A DNA stretch of 64,000 nt from NCBI GenBank assembly GCA_007922225.1, contig ML679970.1:37803460-37867459 (forward strand), written 5' to 3'. The notes beneath the pieces were generated by a model. It ran no database searches. It saw only the letters and a program-made list of their open reading frames with translations, and was not told the origin of the DNA. The position numbers and the translations under genes are program-made. Position 1 is the first letter of the stretch; every line of letters begins with the position of its first letter. This stretch comes from Emydura subglobosa. Taxonomy: Eukaryota > Chordata > Testudines > Chelidae. Positions 37,201 to 52,200 of the stretch are shown here, one piece after another.

Positions 37201-40200
37201 AACCTCTGCATCAGCTTCCCCAGAAGCAGTACTTGTTCATCTTGGTAAAGCACTCTGAAGTAAAGATGTTATGTTAAAGCAAACAATACCTCAGACACAT
37301 TATACTGGGAAGAAGAATTAGAACGCATTTTACTATATTAACTTATGGCATAGTTTCTTAAACGTTATACCCAGAACACTGAACATCTGTTGAAACTACG
37401 CTAATGATTTTTCCAAATTATGTGAGTTCACAAATCCTCCACCCAACATTTGCACAATGCTGCTGTTACAATTTCCTAAGCCATTATTTTAACAGCTCCT
37501 AATTTGATCTCATTCCATAAAGAGTCTGTGGCTTCTAAACTAAAATCGTTGTCCTAAGACTTATGAACTGCAGAACTGAGTTTCATATAGACCGAGTAAA
37601 AGTGCTACTGTAAGTCTGGCTAACTGCACTTTAGACAATTAGTCAGAAAAAAACATTTATTTGGTGTTCATGGCATGTTTGAATACCTTTTCAACTGATT
37701 TTTTCATAGTAAGTTTTCATAGTGAGTATTCTTTCAAACTACAGCAAAATGAATTAAGAGACGAGTTGTATTTTCAAACCTGACATCCAACCCATTAATG
37801 TTCCAACTAATATTCTCTTGGGCATCAGAAATTAGATGCGTCAACTAACATGGAGCCAGTCTTTTTAGCATTGCAATAGCTATGTCTATGCTTATACACA
37901 AACATTGCTTAAGAAGCCCTAAGACACCCTTCCAGTGAAATCTGAATGACACCCAACTAAATTCTCTCAAAGCCCATCCTACCAATTGTTTGTAACTTCC
38001 CCTAAATTTTAGTGAAAAACTGAGCTGTCTCCTTGGAGAAACACCATTTTCAAGACAAACACAACATTAATTTAAGCCCTGATCCTGCACTGAGGACCTT
38101 GCGGCCAGACCTGGAGCTTTGTAGAGTCCCAACTATTTTAGTGGGGCTGCACGCAGGGGCTCACCCAACTGGAATCAGTTATAGGATGGGGCGTCTTAAA
38201 TAGCAACTTCCAAATTTAGGATGATCTGTTAAATTCTGGGTTTAAGTTTGAAGAAAAGCTTTTAAATACATTTCTATTTTTAAAAGGTTGATGGGAGCCT
38301 GCATAAAGTGTCCCTAATTTGTGCATAATACCTCAGCAACGCTGTTATGGAAAAACTCCACAATGGCATTTCCTTTTAGCCCCGCCACATATTGTAGAGA
38401 TGAGGAGATTGGAAGATAAACTGGAATTTGGTTATCTTCTGTAATTTTCTGCATCAGAAATTCAGATGGATATAAAGATGATAGCGTCAAACAAGGCTTG
38501 CAAAAGCTACAAGGCAGAAGAGAGCAAGAAACATCACATCAAAATGCACACTCAAAAACTAAAACAGAGATGCAGAGTTTTTCCCCACATAAGCAAAATT
38601 CACATTTTAAATTCCATTCAGTAGCTCAGAACAGAGACTTGTGCTTTTAGTAACAGTGTACTATATCTTGTCTCAATGTCCTGTTCACTAAGTACACTAT
38701 TTTACTTTAAAGTCTCTATCCGTCATTTGCTTTCCTTCTATTAGGTTTCAGGCAAAATGCAAGGCTTCCTTTCACAAGAACATACAGTCGGTTGTAAACA
38801 AAGCTGAGTAGCAGGTGTGAACTGTCACCTAACTCTGTATAACCCTGAATCCAGAGTGAAAGAAAAGATACCAGTACTAGGGGCCTCATTTTCATATACC
38901 AAGGCCCTGCTACACAGTTAAATTTAAGTTCTCAGTAACATTGTGCTGGTTAGGCCACAATCATTTGAACTCTGCACCGTATGTATTTTAAGGGAGTCAA
39001 TTACCCTGCTGTCTGGCCGTGTCTGTTTTTTGAATCCAAGAGGTGATTTCTTATCGATTCCAAACTGTTGGAAGTTTTCAAAATAACTATAGTTTTAACA
39101 TCCTGTAGAAGTGTCCTCAAAAGACTGTAGATTCTTAGAAAATGGAATTTTTCATGAGGTAGAACAAACACTGCTGTAACAAATTTGTATCCGATGAGTA
39201 ACTCAAGCACATGTCCATCTAAGAATGACCCTTTCTGCTGGACAGGATGACTGGTTGGCTGTAACACAACAGAAGCTAGTGGAATCCTGCTCAGTTGGAA
39301 TACATTTCTTGCATCTTCCGAGTCTATCCATTTAGCTGGCATTACATTAAAGTCAACCTTTACTATATGCAAATGCTGGGGTGTCAGAAATATCCAACAA
39401 GGATGGAATGCATAGTGACTCTGTTCAGTGGATTTATACAATGTGGAATAAAGTGCAGAACACAAGGCATGGTTAGACAATGCTTTTTTATCACCCACTG
39501 ATTCTGGTAGATGCAAGGCTTTCTGAACATCAGTTTCATTACTGTAAACAAGATACGTTGGGAAGCAACCTTTTATCTCAATGTCATCTGATGAGATGTG
39601 ATAAAATCCCATCAGTTGGTAGACAAATTCTTGCAAGCTTGCTTTGCCACAGTACAGCGTAGAACTTGAAAACATGAACGTGCAGCATTGAGAACAGCAT
39701 GTTTGTAAACAGGAATAGAAGTCCTGAAGATTTTGGGAGTCCGAAACAACAAATAGGCAGTTGTCATTATTTCTCACCTTGAGGGTTAAACATATTTCTG
39801 GCATGAGAAAGCCAAACTCTGTAAGATCTGTATATGGAAAGCACAGTGCTAGTTTCAAGGCAGATGGGATATGTTGGCAGTTGCCTTTTGAATCTTGATG
39901 AGGAATCTCAAACACAGCTATTACATTATCAGTCAAAACCAAACAAGAGGCAAACTGCCTCAGTCCTCCTTTGTGAACCTGAATAGAAAAACTCCAGAGA
40001 ACTTTTACTATGTCAATGCTCTCTACTCTTGCACCATCAGAAGCTGCTGGGGCAATATCTGAAGTAGCACTGTACTCAAAAGTCCGGTCTCCAAGTCCCA
40101 TTTCAAAATAGCCATCTTTGGTATCTGCGGCACTGGAATCACTCACAGAACTCCCTTTGTTTTCTGTTTCAGTAGAGGAAGGGGGTGATCTCTGCAAAGC

Positions 40201-43200
40201 CTGTCCTATCAAGGCGGAGAGGTGCTGGATAAAATCCTGGTTGGTGGCAGTGTATGACATACAGGTAAAGGGCAAGATGATGGTGTTACGAGGGTCAGGC
40301 AATGCACCATGTTCTGAATGGTCCAAACTTCAGAGACAGGGAAAAAAAAAAACCACAGTAAGTGTAAAGTGTAAAGTTGAGTTTAAGAGGAGTCATACCT
40401 ATCCAAGACCTTGTCTACTGCATATCAAGACATTGATACTCAAACCCATACAATCACTTCAAGAGAAAGTATAACTGACAGTGCAGTTGTACAGAATCTG
40501 TGTTCTTCAGCCAACAATTTTAAACACAAAACTGGTATCATTTAATCCTTAGAGCACTGACAACTGCACAGAGGAATTGAAGCGTTCACTTATCTTCTCT
40601 TCCTCATCTCTAATAAATTTGATCAACATAGGTGTAATGATTGTTTAATCAGTATTAAAGCAGGATGGTACCTTATCATTTGACCACTCCACTATACAGC
40701 CAGGGAGGGAGTTGTGGATTTTCAAATACATCCCACAGTTCAAAGGCCCAAAACACTTCTTAACATGAAGAAAATTTCAAGGTGAGAAAAACAGGTGCAG
40801 TGTTCCAGAAATGGGAACATGTTCTGCTTTAAAGGCCAGGACTGTGTCTAGAAACACAGTATCCAGAGACATTAGCCAACTATTATAAGCAGATTTATAT
40901 TAGAAGTTATTCATTTCATCTCACCAAATGTGATGACCTTTTCCATATTCTTTTGAAAAGTCCAATAGAGAAGTAGGTGCCTAAGAAGAAGAAAGGAAGG
41001 TCAGGGAGCTGCCACATTGTATTTAATGAACAGAAGTGCCATACAAACTTCAGTAAACATATGTTTAGTTATAAAACAGTATCAATCAATATAGGGTTCT
41101 TGAGGTATTTTCAGTCTGACAGGTCAACAAGTGGTTGAATCCAAAGGTCTGGTTGGTATGCCTCTTGCAGTAGTTGGTAATTAATTTTCACTTAAGGAAC
41201 CTTATTAGAGGACCTTAAAATATTTTGCTAACTTTACTTCAGCAGCCTGAACACCCCAATAGGTAGGCAGCTATAGGTTCTATTCCTTGCTCTGGTACTG
41301 ATTCTTTGCGTGACCCATGTGTCTCAATTTCCACATCTGCAAAGTGGGTATTTACTTACCTCAGTGGGTCATCGCAAGACTGTGTATGAAAAGCAGTTTG
41401 AGATCTTTGGATGAAGGATGCTATGCAGCGCAAAACTTTACTGCAGATGGGTAAAGTGAGGCACAGAGACGTAAAGTGACTTGCTGAAGATCATACAAGC
41501 CAGTGGCAGATACCAAGGAGTCCTGCTGACTCAGCCCCCTATTCAGGAGCATAAATGACAGGAATGCGCCCAACATCACTTAACAAATGCAAGTAGCTCA
41601 AAACTAATGAGGTAGTGGTAAAGGAACCACCAAGAACCTGGAGTCTGGGTGTGGAAAATTGTAGCCACCCTGATTTTCCCTATCAGCAGCAAAGAGAAAC
41701 TTCTTCTCCCACCCAGCAGCAAAAGGATAGTTACCCCTGCCTCCCTCTCCTCCCCCACAATGGCCATCCTACCTTCAGCAACCAGACAGAAGTGGCAGAG
41801 AGAGAGAGAGAGGAAGCCCCACCCTCCTAGCTTAGCAGCTAGGTGGTTGTTAGTGATGGTAATGTGATGCTGACACAATGCAAGTACTGTGAAGCAAGGT
41901 CAGGACATGGCTCTCCTATTCTCTGCAACTCCATACACTAATTGAGCAGTTCTAAAGGTGGACCAAGCCCTCCAGCACTAGAAAAGCAGTTACATTCATA
42001 TTCAGGTAGAAGAAAACTCCTAAAAATCAGTATTAAGAGCCCATGGGACTGAAAGTTGTCAGTTACTGTAAATTAGGTCTTTAGTTCTTAGTCCTTTAGA
42101 ACTGGACAGGTAGAAAGTTTGCCTTTAGCACTCGGATATCTTGCTTAGAAGTTGAAAACTGATTGTGTACCAAATTTACTAAAAAGTTGAAAGTAAAAAA
42201 AATTAGTTTGATTATTTTACAAACTGTAACCTCTTAACTGTCAAGTAATCTGGGGCTAACTCTTCTTTGCTCCATTAGAACATCTTACGTAGTATAGAAA
42301 TAATCGGATTAACTGATAGAACAGGAACATTCTGCTGTGGATTATTTTAACAAGAAGAGTTTTTGTACCAGGAAAAATCATAAGTTAAAAACAATTTCTG
42401 AACATAAGAGACATGGGAGGAGATCTGCAGTTACCTGATTTCTGTATCTAGAGTCTAATATTTCAGAGCATCTCTGGGTAACTGTATGGTCCGTAGGAGT
42501 CGAACTACTGGGTGGCGATAAACTGCTGGCTAGGGCTGTTTTTCTACAAATTATTTCTGGAACAAATACAAATAGCTCTTAAAGAATGTTGGAACAAAAC
42601 AAAACACATCTTCTAGCTGTAACTGTATGGCAAGTATTCTTAAAATATCTAAGCAGAAGCTGACCACAGGTCATTAACACAATAGAAGATAGCCTCATAT
42701 AACAGATTATACCAATCAAACGAAGTTAGTTTATCTGGTGAATTTAAGTAATTACGGAGGCATTGGTAGCTGCACTTAGAGCAGGACTGTCAAAACAAAG
42801 GATTGAGTTTAGCCTCCACATTTGACACAACAAACTCAGTCATCATCTGAAGACATTTTAAACATTTATTGGTTGGTAGAGCATTTTGTGCATTCTCTCT
42901 CACATCTTTATGTTCTACTAGTTTAGAGCCGCAAAATCCCTCCAAACCCTTCATATACACACATCCTCAGATAGTTCAAATGTGGCTGGTACCCAAAATA
43001 CTAATCCATAAACAGTTATTTCATCTGATTCAGAATAATTGATCTGAGTTACACAAGGATAAGCTGTCCAAACTACATGGCCTGAGTGTGTTTAAACACA
43101 AGTTGCATGGGAAGCCCTATGTAACATAAGTAGTGTTTATGCATATGATGATATAGTGAATCAATTTTTCAATGCCATGAATTATAAGGATTGTTTTATA

Positions 43201-46200
43201 TCAGCACTTCAGAGAAATACATTTAATTAATGATTAGACAAGTGTTCTTGGACCATTTATTGATACTGTAATTCTTGATGTGAGGCACAGGACTTGCACA
43301 GAAGTTATGGATGCAACTTTCTAGATTAGCTTTAAAAGATCACTATGTCAAACCAAACATTCTTTTCCAACTCAGATGAAAGAAGTTATTTCTTCAAGGG
43401 AAACGCTGTTAGCTATGTAGGACACAGAAGTAGCTAAGAGGCAGCTAAAGCAATATTTCTGGTATTTTGCTTCCTACTTACAACTCTCCCATAAGCAATT
43501 TACTGCAACATTTAATTTAATTAATATATCATGGAAACAGATGGTGTCTTGAAAGACAGCAAAGAATACAGCTCATAAAAACAATGTGTCAGGGAGTGTA
43601 GTTCAGTTTTTGGTAGTTCCAAGCCTAACATTGAAATTGATAATTAGTTTACATATTTCAACAAAATTTCTAACTATACTTCTTAAAATCAAGTGAGATT
43701 TAAAAAAATGCTCTTTCTGGATGCTCAAATATTTGCAAAGATTGAGGCTTGGTCTACACTTACCTCAGCGATTCGGTGGTGGTCGACAGGAGTTATGCAA
43801 AGTACGCAAAGAACTTGCGTAACTCCTGTCGACTTCTGTGCTTCTCTTCTGCGCGCCGTCTTCACTGCACTGCACTGATGGGAACCGCGTTCCCGCCGAA
43901 GCAGCGCTATCACCACTTGCAGGGGTGGTTTAACTGCATCGACTTCTGGATCAACTGAGCGGGTCTTCTCTGACCGCTCAGTCGATCCAGATAAGTCGAT
44001 CTGACTGTGGCAACTTTGCCGCCATCAGTGTAGACATAGCATAAGTCTTATAAATTGACCTCAATAGTAGCCAGCTATGTTATTTGACTTCTTTTCCAAC
44101 CATTATTTTTAGCCGTTCCCAACTTGTTACTAAAATAAATTTAGTAAAGATTTAAGGTAAATAAATCTTAATCCTTCTGCTACCTTTCTTGCAGCAAATT
44201 TCTACAAGGTGACGGAGCACTACAGTCAATAAGTCTATAGTTCTTTCATTCAACAATTTTACATACTTCTAATCATTTATAATAACAGAAAAAAATAAAC
44301 CTAAATATTTTGCAGCAATTTTTTAATTCCAATTTTTGCAGCTATTTGTAAGCTATTTCTCCACCTTCCCTTTACATCTTTATCGATGTCCAACTAATGT
44401 TACATATTGATATTTTATAACAAAAACTCCACATTCAAGCAATAATCTAGAATCTGGAATACTTTAATACTTGGAAAAGCAACTACAGAATCAGGTTACC
44501 TAATACAAATTAAGTAGCAGCTGCCCAGAGTTTGGAAAAATTGACTGAAAAAAGAAATCTAAAATAGATTGAAAGGTTAGGTGAAGTCATTGTCTCCTCT
44601 GAGATGTCAGTTCCTATACTGGCCATGTACAAATAATCATCTGAGTGCAACCATAACAATCTTTGAATTTCATACAAGATGATATTTGAGAAACCTCATG
44701 AGATTTTGCAGAAATGTTGGTAACATCTTGTTCTTTCCCAGAATAGGAGCACAAGCTTTGGACACTTCCACCTTTCCCAACTGGACTAAAATGTTTATAG
44801 GAATTTGGTCAATTGCTTCCCATCCCAACCCATAAAATTGACATATGCCTTTGTTTGCAATACCCTTAAGGAATTAGAAATAGTCTTAACCCCTACCATC
44901 TGTTTCCATTTTCATTTAATCATTTTCTTCATTTCTAACCCAACAGAAGCCAAAAAAGCTCAGTGTTGTTCATTTATCCTCAGTCATACATTAGCATTCC
45001 TGTAAATCAGCAGGAATGAGCACAGCTCTATAAAGTGTTATTGGCTGCCGCAAAAGCAGTACACAGAGCACAAAGCCTTTTTGTATATGCCCCATAAATG
45101 CAGTGGGTTTGCTTTTATGAAACTTTGTCAAAAGATAATTTTATGGTCAGGTCAAAAGGATTCTGGCACATTAGGTATACTGTGATCACGGGGTCAGAAT
45201 CAGTGCAATAACCCTCAAGTTAATATCATAACTACTGATGTTTTTCCTCTGCTCCCCTTTTTTTTCTACCTTCTTTCAGATTTCCTGACTAAACTGTGGC
45301 TCTTATCAAAAAGCAATATGGGAACTACCACTACATCAACTCCCTCTTAATATCCCAATACCAAACAGGGAAGAAAAGCCATTTTAAAGCATCGCTGTAA
45401 ATACGGGTTTGCCATTAAGACACTAGGACTTTATCTACATTAGGAAAAGCACAGTCCTCCACCAGTGGTTTGAGCAGGATTAGATACAGAGGTAAAAAAA
45501 TTTGCACCTCGTTTATGCTACAGTTACCACCACCAGAGGAATACTACAGGTCAGAATTCTGCCACCGTAAATACAGCTTAGATGTCTGGGACAATACCCG
45601 TATGCCTTTACGCTTCAACTGATGCTGACAAAGCCCCAAATTCGGTATATACACGATGTATATCAATGCAGCCTAGAAAAACAGGACTAAGAGGCCCAGG
45701 CCAGCAGCACGATACATACATGATTACCTTGGCTGGAGCTGACAGGATGAGGCAGAGAAGGAGAGGAAGGATGAACAGTAAGAGAACAACAGTTTGATTT
45801 GGAGCTGGCAGCAGTAAGCCTGGAGTCCTCACTGATCTAATAAAGAAAGTATGTAGTGGTTAAGAAAAAAAGAATCTAGCACCACTAAAACATACAGAGC
45901 AAATATTAGATCCAAGAACTACAACAAATCCACATAATCACATGGCTTCTGTTTTCTGTGAAAGCTCAGCTAGCATTAACAACTTTTAGTTCACATCCAT
46001 TCAAGTCTATATTTTATTTTCTGTTACAGTGGAATCCTTTTATAAGGAACCGTTTTGGAAAATGCCTTTTTGATTATACTGATAATATTAACTAGTCGCT
46101 ATATCTAGACTGATGGAACAACGAATTTCACAACTCAGATGAGTGACTAGAAAGACAGAGAAATGGCCCCAACAGCCATAGTCAAAAATGCAAACCTGAA

Positions 46201-49200
46201 ACACACTTTAACGGCTGGTACTCAGAATATGTCGACACTACAAGATAGGGGTGTGATTCCCGTTCGTGCACACATTCGGACGAGCTGTCATTGCGTATAA
46301 ATGGCAGTGTAGCAGAAATAGCATGGACAGCGAAGGCACAAACAGGACTGTGCCAAGCACAAAAGCTCTGGAAACTGGTGGGTATAATACATGCAGCATG
46401 GCTTAGCCATGCCTCCACTGCTGCCACCAATGCTGCCCTGGATACACTGCTATTTATACCTGTACTAGCTTGATGAGAGCTAGTGTGAGTATGTGTACCA
46501 GAGCAGGGGAATCATACTTCTAGCTCACAGTGCAGACAATCTCAGAGGTGGGACAGTCTCTCTTTACTTTGTTTCTCAGAGAAAAAAAAAATCAAAGAAT
46601 CTCCACTAGTGCCAACAGAAAGGGATTTTTGGAAAATTATTGAAATACTTTACTGCACAATCAGTGGAATTTGTGTTTAGTGATCATCTTTGTATGGACT
46701 TTAAAATTTATAACATGGACCAGCACAGCTGTTTTCCTCATCAAGTTAGCTACTCTGTATATTGTGAAGTCATTCCACCTCTCTCTCTTTCCTTCTCCCA
46801 ATCTCCCAGACCACCACAGAAAAGAAGGCCAAGATGACGTTACTGAAGTAAACTAACAGAATAGGAAAAATGTTCAAAATTGCTGCATGTAAAGTGCATC
46901 AGATATTAAACAAGCAAGCAAAGAATGTGCTGTAGAAATTGTTACAATATAGATGCTTCATTAATAAGCCAAATAGATCCAAAAGTAACTTAGGGGATAT
47001 TATTTTAGCTTTTACAGGTTATTTTTGCAAGCACCACATTGTCCATCATCAGTATCTTTTAAGCATGTTCTACTCACATGGTTTCAAGCCCCTGATCCTG
47101 CCTCTTAAAAACTCACCTTCTTATCAGAGTTATTCAGTTTGTACTTAACCTCCTTTGCTTTTTGAATAGCTTTCAATACCTCTACAGTGTCAAGTTCCTT
47201 TTCTGTGGTACTGATACTATCCAAACAGACCTGAAGAAAATCCATAGACACATTGCTTCGTTAAGCCTCAATAGCAATACTGAAGAATGATGCATTGACT
47301 AACGCAAGATACCCCCACTATTTTGAGATGATCACTGTTTACATTAATACCAAATTACTTTAAATGTTTATACCACAAAGGCAAACTTAGTACATCTGTA
47401 GGCTGCTTTGAATGGAAAACAAGACCTCCCCATCCTAACTCCCAAAGGACTGAGACAAGTTTTAACACAAGTCAAAAATGCCAGAGAAGCTATTTTCACA
47501 CCTTTCTGCAAAAATTGTGTTTAAGCACAAATATGCTGCTTCTCTGCAGACACAGGGTCTTAAGTTTTCTTCCCATCACTGACACTATCAGTAGTTTCAT
47601 TCTCTAAAATAGAGAACCTCTACAACACATAATAATAATTTACAAACTAATATCTCTGCAATAAAATAAAACTGAACTAGCCACTTGTTTTTGCTACAGA
47701 TTTTAGAAAAAAAAATTCCCTGTGACTTACCTCTGAGGCTCTGTCCCCAAATTGGGCTAGCACTTTGGTCCTGTAATCAGGAATGATGCTCAAAGGATTG
47801 TTGGATAAGACCACCTTTTCTAAACATGGAAGGCTTCCTATGTTTCTTATTTCGTCAATCTGGAAGTATTTACATATAAATGTAGGTGTCACTGAAATTT
47901 CCATTCTTTGAAAGTAAGCATATGTATAAATGTGTAGACTAAAATAAATGGTATATACAACAGCAAAGCTATAATAATGCTGCAAGCACAAAAACCGGCT
48001 ATATCTGTATTTTAACAAATTTATCTGAAACCACTCACTTTGAAACCAATTGCCCATAAACCAAAGGACAGTTTTTTTAAAGTTAATTGTATTGTTGTGA
48101 TGAAGCTAAGCAGTTACCTGATCTATTTTGTTGCTGCTAAGATCCAGGTTGACTAGTGAATACAGTTTGTTAAGGCCACACAGCCTTTGCAGGAGGTTTC
48201 CTGCTAAATTCAGAGTTTTGATGTTCCCAAGTTTTGTATGAACGCCTTCCAACAATGCAATTTTGTTGTAGGACAGGTCCAGATGAATGAGGTTGTAAAG
48301 ATGCTGCAACATCAGAACACAACAGCAACATTACATACCAATTCAGTCAAATTAAATAACATCTATTTGAGACATTGTGCTAAGGCTCACTCCAGCTGTG
48401 TGCAAGATTACACTGCAAACTAGCCAGCACTGCTGAAATAATATGTGCATGGTATCATTTATCCATGTGGGCCTGATGTGGGGAGGGAGCGATCCTCCTG
48501 TCTCAGTCCTACAGACTCACATTGCAGAGCAGCCAGCCGGCAGTGAAGGCCAAGTGATAAAAGCTGCAGGGGAGCTGTATTCACGAGACTGCAGCTAACA
48601 CCAGAATCCAAATGAAGCAGCTCTGCGCTCTCACATCTCCAGACTTTGGAGACAGAATTCAATCCTCAATAACATCACTGACCTGTAAATTCTCTACTAG
48701 CGACACATTATTGTGACTCAATTCCAGGAATTCAATCTTCGGAATTAGTTTCTGGAAGAAAAGAAATGTTTTTATGCAGTAAAATGTTTCTGTCAATCTG
48801 CCCACATTTCCCAGGCTGTCAGCTGATTAATGATTAAGAAAAAGGCATATGTCTATGTCCTGAGTCTCAAAATTAAAAAAAAAAAAAAAATCCAAAAACA
48901 AATCACTCACTCGCCCAATATGGTAGTTCAGCAACCTAAGTGGCACCATGCACTTCTTGGGGAAAAAAAAACACATTAGCTCTATTTTGAGAAGGGAGGT
49001 CAAGTTCTACTTTGAAATCCTGGTTTCATACTCAATACTTATGTGCTGTCTCCCAATTAAGCCATTCATTACAGCCCAAGTTCATTTGAGATGTTTCACC
49101 TTAGTAGGCATGGGTATTTATGCAACAATTTGGATAAAGCTAAAAATTGCAAGAGTCAGATCAACTTGAGTCTCTTCTTATGTCTACAATTCATGCAGCA

Positions 49201-52200
49201 ACTTAATATCTCAGGGAAGCAGTTATAGGGCCACAATAAACTCTAGATCCCATATAGACCCTTACCTTCAAACTCATTCATATTGGAGAATTAAAGTCTG
49301 TGTTACTGATTCTCATTCAGAGACTTGGTGTAATACTGCCTGCTTTATATCCTTGTTTTGGTTTTGATCTCCCCAAAGATCAGTCTTTGCAAACACTGAA
49401 GGAAGGAAGGAATGCCTTGTGGTTAAGGCCTTGGACACGGACCCAGGAGACCCAGATTGTTGTCTATGTCACAGATTTCGTGACCTTGGACAAATCACTT
49501 AAATCTGTGCTCCAGTTCCCCACCTGAGTTATGAGGATAACTATTTTCCTGTCTCACACATGGGTTGTGAGAAAAAATTTGTTAATATTTATGAGGCACA
49601 CAGATATTACAGGGGTGACAGTTATAAAAAAAAACAAAAATAATTAAGTAAACTATATTTTGGGAGCTGTAGAAGCAGCATAGAAAGGAAAACAAAGGAA
49701 GCAATGTTTTAACTGAATACTTAGGATGTGATCATCATGTTCTGAAGAATTTTCATACTGTATCATCGTCAACTGTGCTACAATAACTAATGGAGTCTGA
49801 GGCTGCCTTTAAACACCAATACATAAAGGTCTGTAAGATACAGTAAGTTTCAACCAAGAGAACATTGACAAAGTCCACCCCGGAATGGGATTTTGTTTTT
49901 TATATCTGAATTAAAAATGAAACTTGTGTGAACAATAAACGTTTCAAAAAGGTCTGCAGCATTCCTATAATTCAACAAATCATATACACAAACGCTGCAT
50001 ACAGACACTGCACGTACCAGTGCCCATGCTTTGCCTGAGGGCAGAAACTATTGAAGTAAAAAAAACCAAACAAACAAACAAACCTGCAATTTCATTGCTT
50101 AAATTGAGTCCAATATTGCTTTTTCTGTGATTTAGATTGTCAGTCTACAATATTAAGTTAAAAGCAAAATATGAACGCAAACAGAAATCCTCTAAAAAAA
50201 ATTAAGTTTCTAATGTAAATTTAAAACTCTGCTGGCTAGCTAGATTGCTCCACAGCATGCTAGCTATGTATTTTTTCCAAACAAGAAAATGTCTTGAAGA
50301 TTAAGCTCCATGAGGTCTTACCACTGAATCATCAATCTGAGATATGCTATTGTGACTCATATCTAAGGTTGTTAAAGTCCTCCAAGTTGGGATAACCGCT
50401 GTCACAGGACAACCTGAAAGGGCACCCTCTGGCTCCCATTGGTCAAATTCAGAGGCCTCAGGCACTAGAATTTCCTGTTTAAGACAGACATTAAAAAACA
50501 TTATTAAAGCACTACATCTATGCGTTCAGGGAAAATTAACAGTTCTCAAAAGACGCCTTGCAACAGTTCTGTAAGAACCTTTGCAAATGTTAAAAGGACA
50601 CATTCAGATTAAATTTAATAGTACTTAATATCTGGAGTGACAGGGTTGAAGAACTATACTTATTTTGAACATATGGATGGGGAGTTCTGACAGCAGTAGC
50701 CAATCCAAGCAGAGAATCTGCATAAACACTGTGATTACTGAGAAAACTATAGCTGTCAGGAGCACCAGACGCCCCTCAACCAATCAGAATGTAGGAATAA
50801 CCAAGAAATAAGTATACAGTTATGGATCAATAGCTATAGTTTCCTTGTGCTCTGATAAAGGTATTTTAAAATCCTTCAACATTTTATTTATAAAGACAGC
50901 TGTTAAAGAGTCAGTGTGCTGATAATAAATACTTCCTTTCAATTTATGAAAATGATATTACCCCTCAAGATGATACAGGACCCTTCAGTCATATGGTTTT
51001 AATAGAAAAATTTGACATAGAAAGACATGATGTCAGATAAACACTCCCGTAATCACAATGCTTTTGGACATGCTTTAAACAATTGCCAGTCTTAGAAAAT
51101 TGCACTTACTTTCATCGAAGTTGCTGAAAACCGAACACTCAACGTGGCTAAAGTGTGCTTTGATGAAGTCAATCCTTTAATAAGATTTGCAACACAGTGA
51201 TTTATCTGTTTAAAGGAAAAATACAGCTTTATAAAGTGAACCACAAGTACATGAGTATTAGAACAAATATAAGCATTAAGTAAGGAAGAAGATGCTGGTG
51301 AGAGTTGGTATACCAGGTGTTCAATTATATCAATACACAGAGCATTTACAGGAAATCTCTTTTCCATAAGAAGCAAAATTCAGAAAGCTCTTTCAACAAA
51401 GTTGCCCAGCACTTGTAAAAATTCTCATCCTGATGAAGCCACCCAAGCAGCTTAACTGGACATAATACTTCACTCTTACCAAATGGGAAGACTCTCGTAA
51501 GTAAGTTATATAACTATATACTCGTAACTATATTTACAGCAGCAGATATTTGATCATACTAACAATCTTTGTGCATTCTCTACATTTAAAAAAAATTAAG
51601 CTTTATAAGAATTGGGAGAGACTAGGCTGAATGCCAAATTCCCCAGTGACTTTGTTACATATGGCAAATTAACGGATATTGAACTTTTTACTTGGAAGTC
51701 ATTAGGTTCCAACCTGCCCCTCTATAGTGGCTGAAGGACATTGCCACCTGAGGTGATTAGCAGCCTCAGTCCAGTTAGTTCGTAGTAGACAGAAGCCGAT
51801 ATCGCAGAACCACCACCACAAATGGCACCTTGTGGGCAGTATCAAAGAGACAAGGTTGAATGGATGTAGAAACTGAGCTCCTCTCACCCTTGGAAGTGGG
51901 GTTCTTCCATGACACAGACAATACACTACTGGGGAAGCTTGCATTATTATTATAAAGGAGATGTCAATCCAGAGCCAGTCAATCCAGTACTTTTCATGAA
52001 CACTCAAATTATGAAATCCCTTGTGTTATTTATTTTTCCTTTTCCATGTTCTTTTTTTAAAAAAGCGATTTGCCCTTATAAACAAACACATTTTAGTTGT
52101 TGTAGCCTTCTGGACCCTCTCAAAGAGTTATTGATTTATTTCCCTCCCACATTAAATATTTAATTTTAAAAATCTTTATTAAATAAACACCACCAACACA

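Noticed and set aside
41576..41878. 100-codon minus ORF with hydrophobic stretches
   Set aside because: Lies in a NISCH intron, overlaps plus-strand ORFs of similar size, low complexity, no conserved motif.
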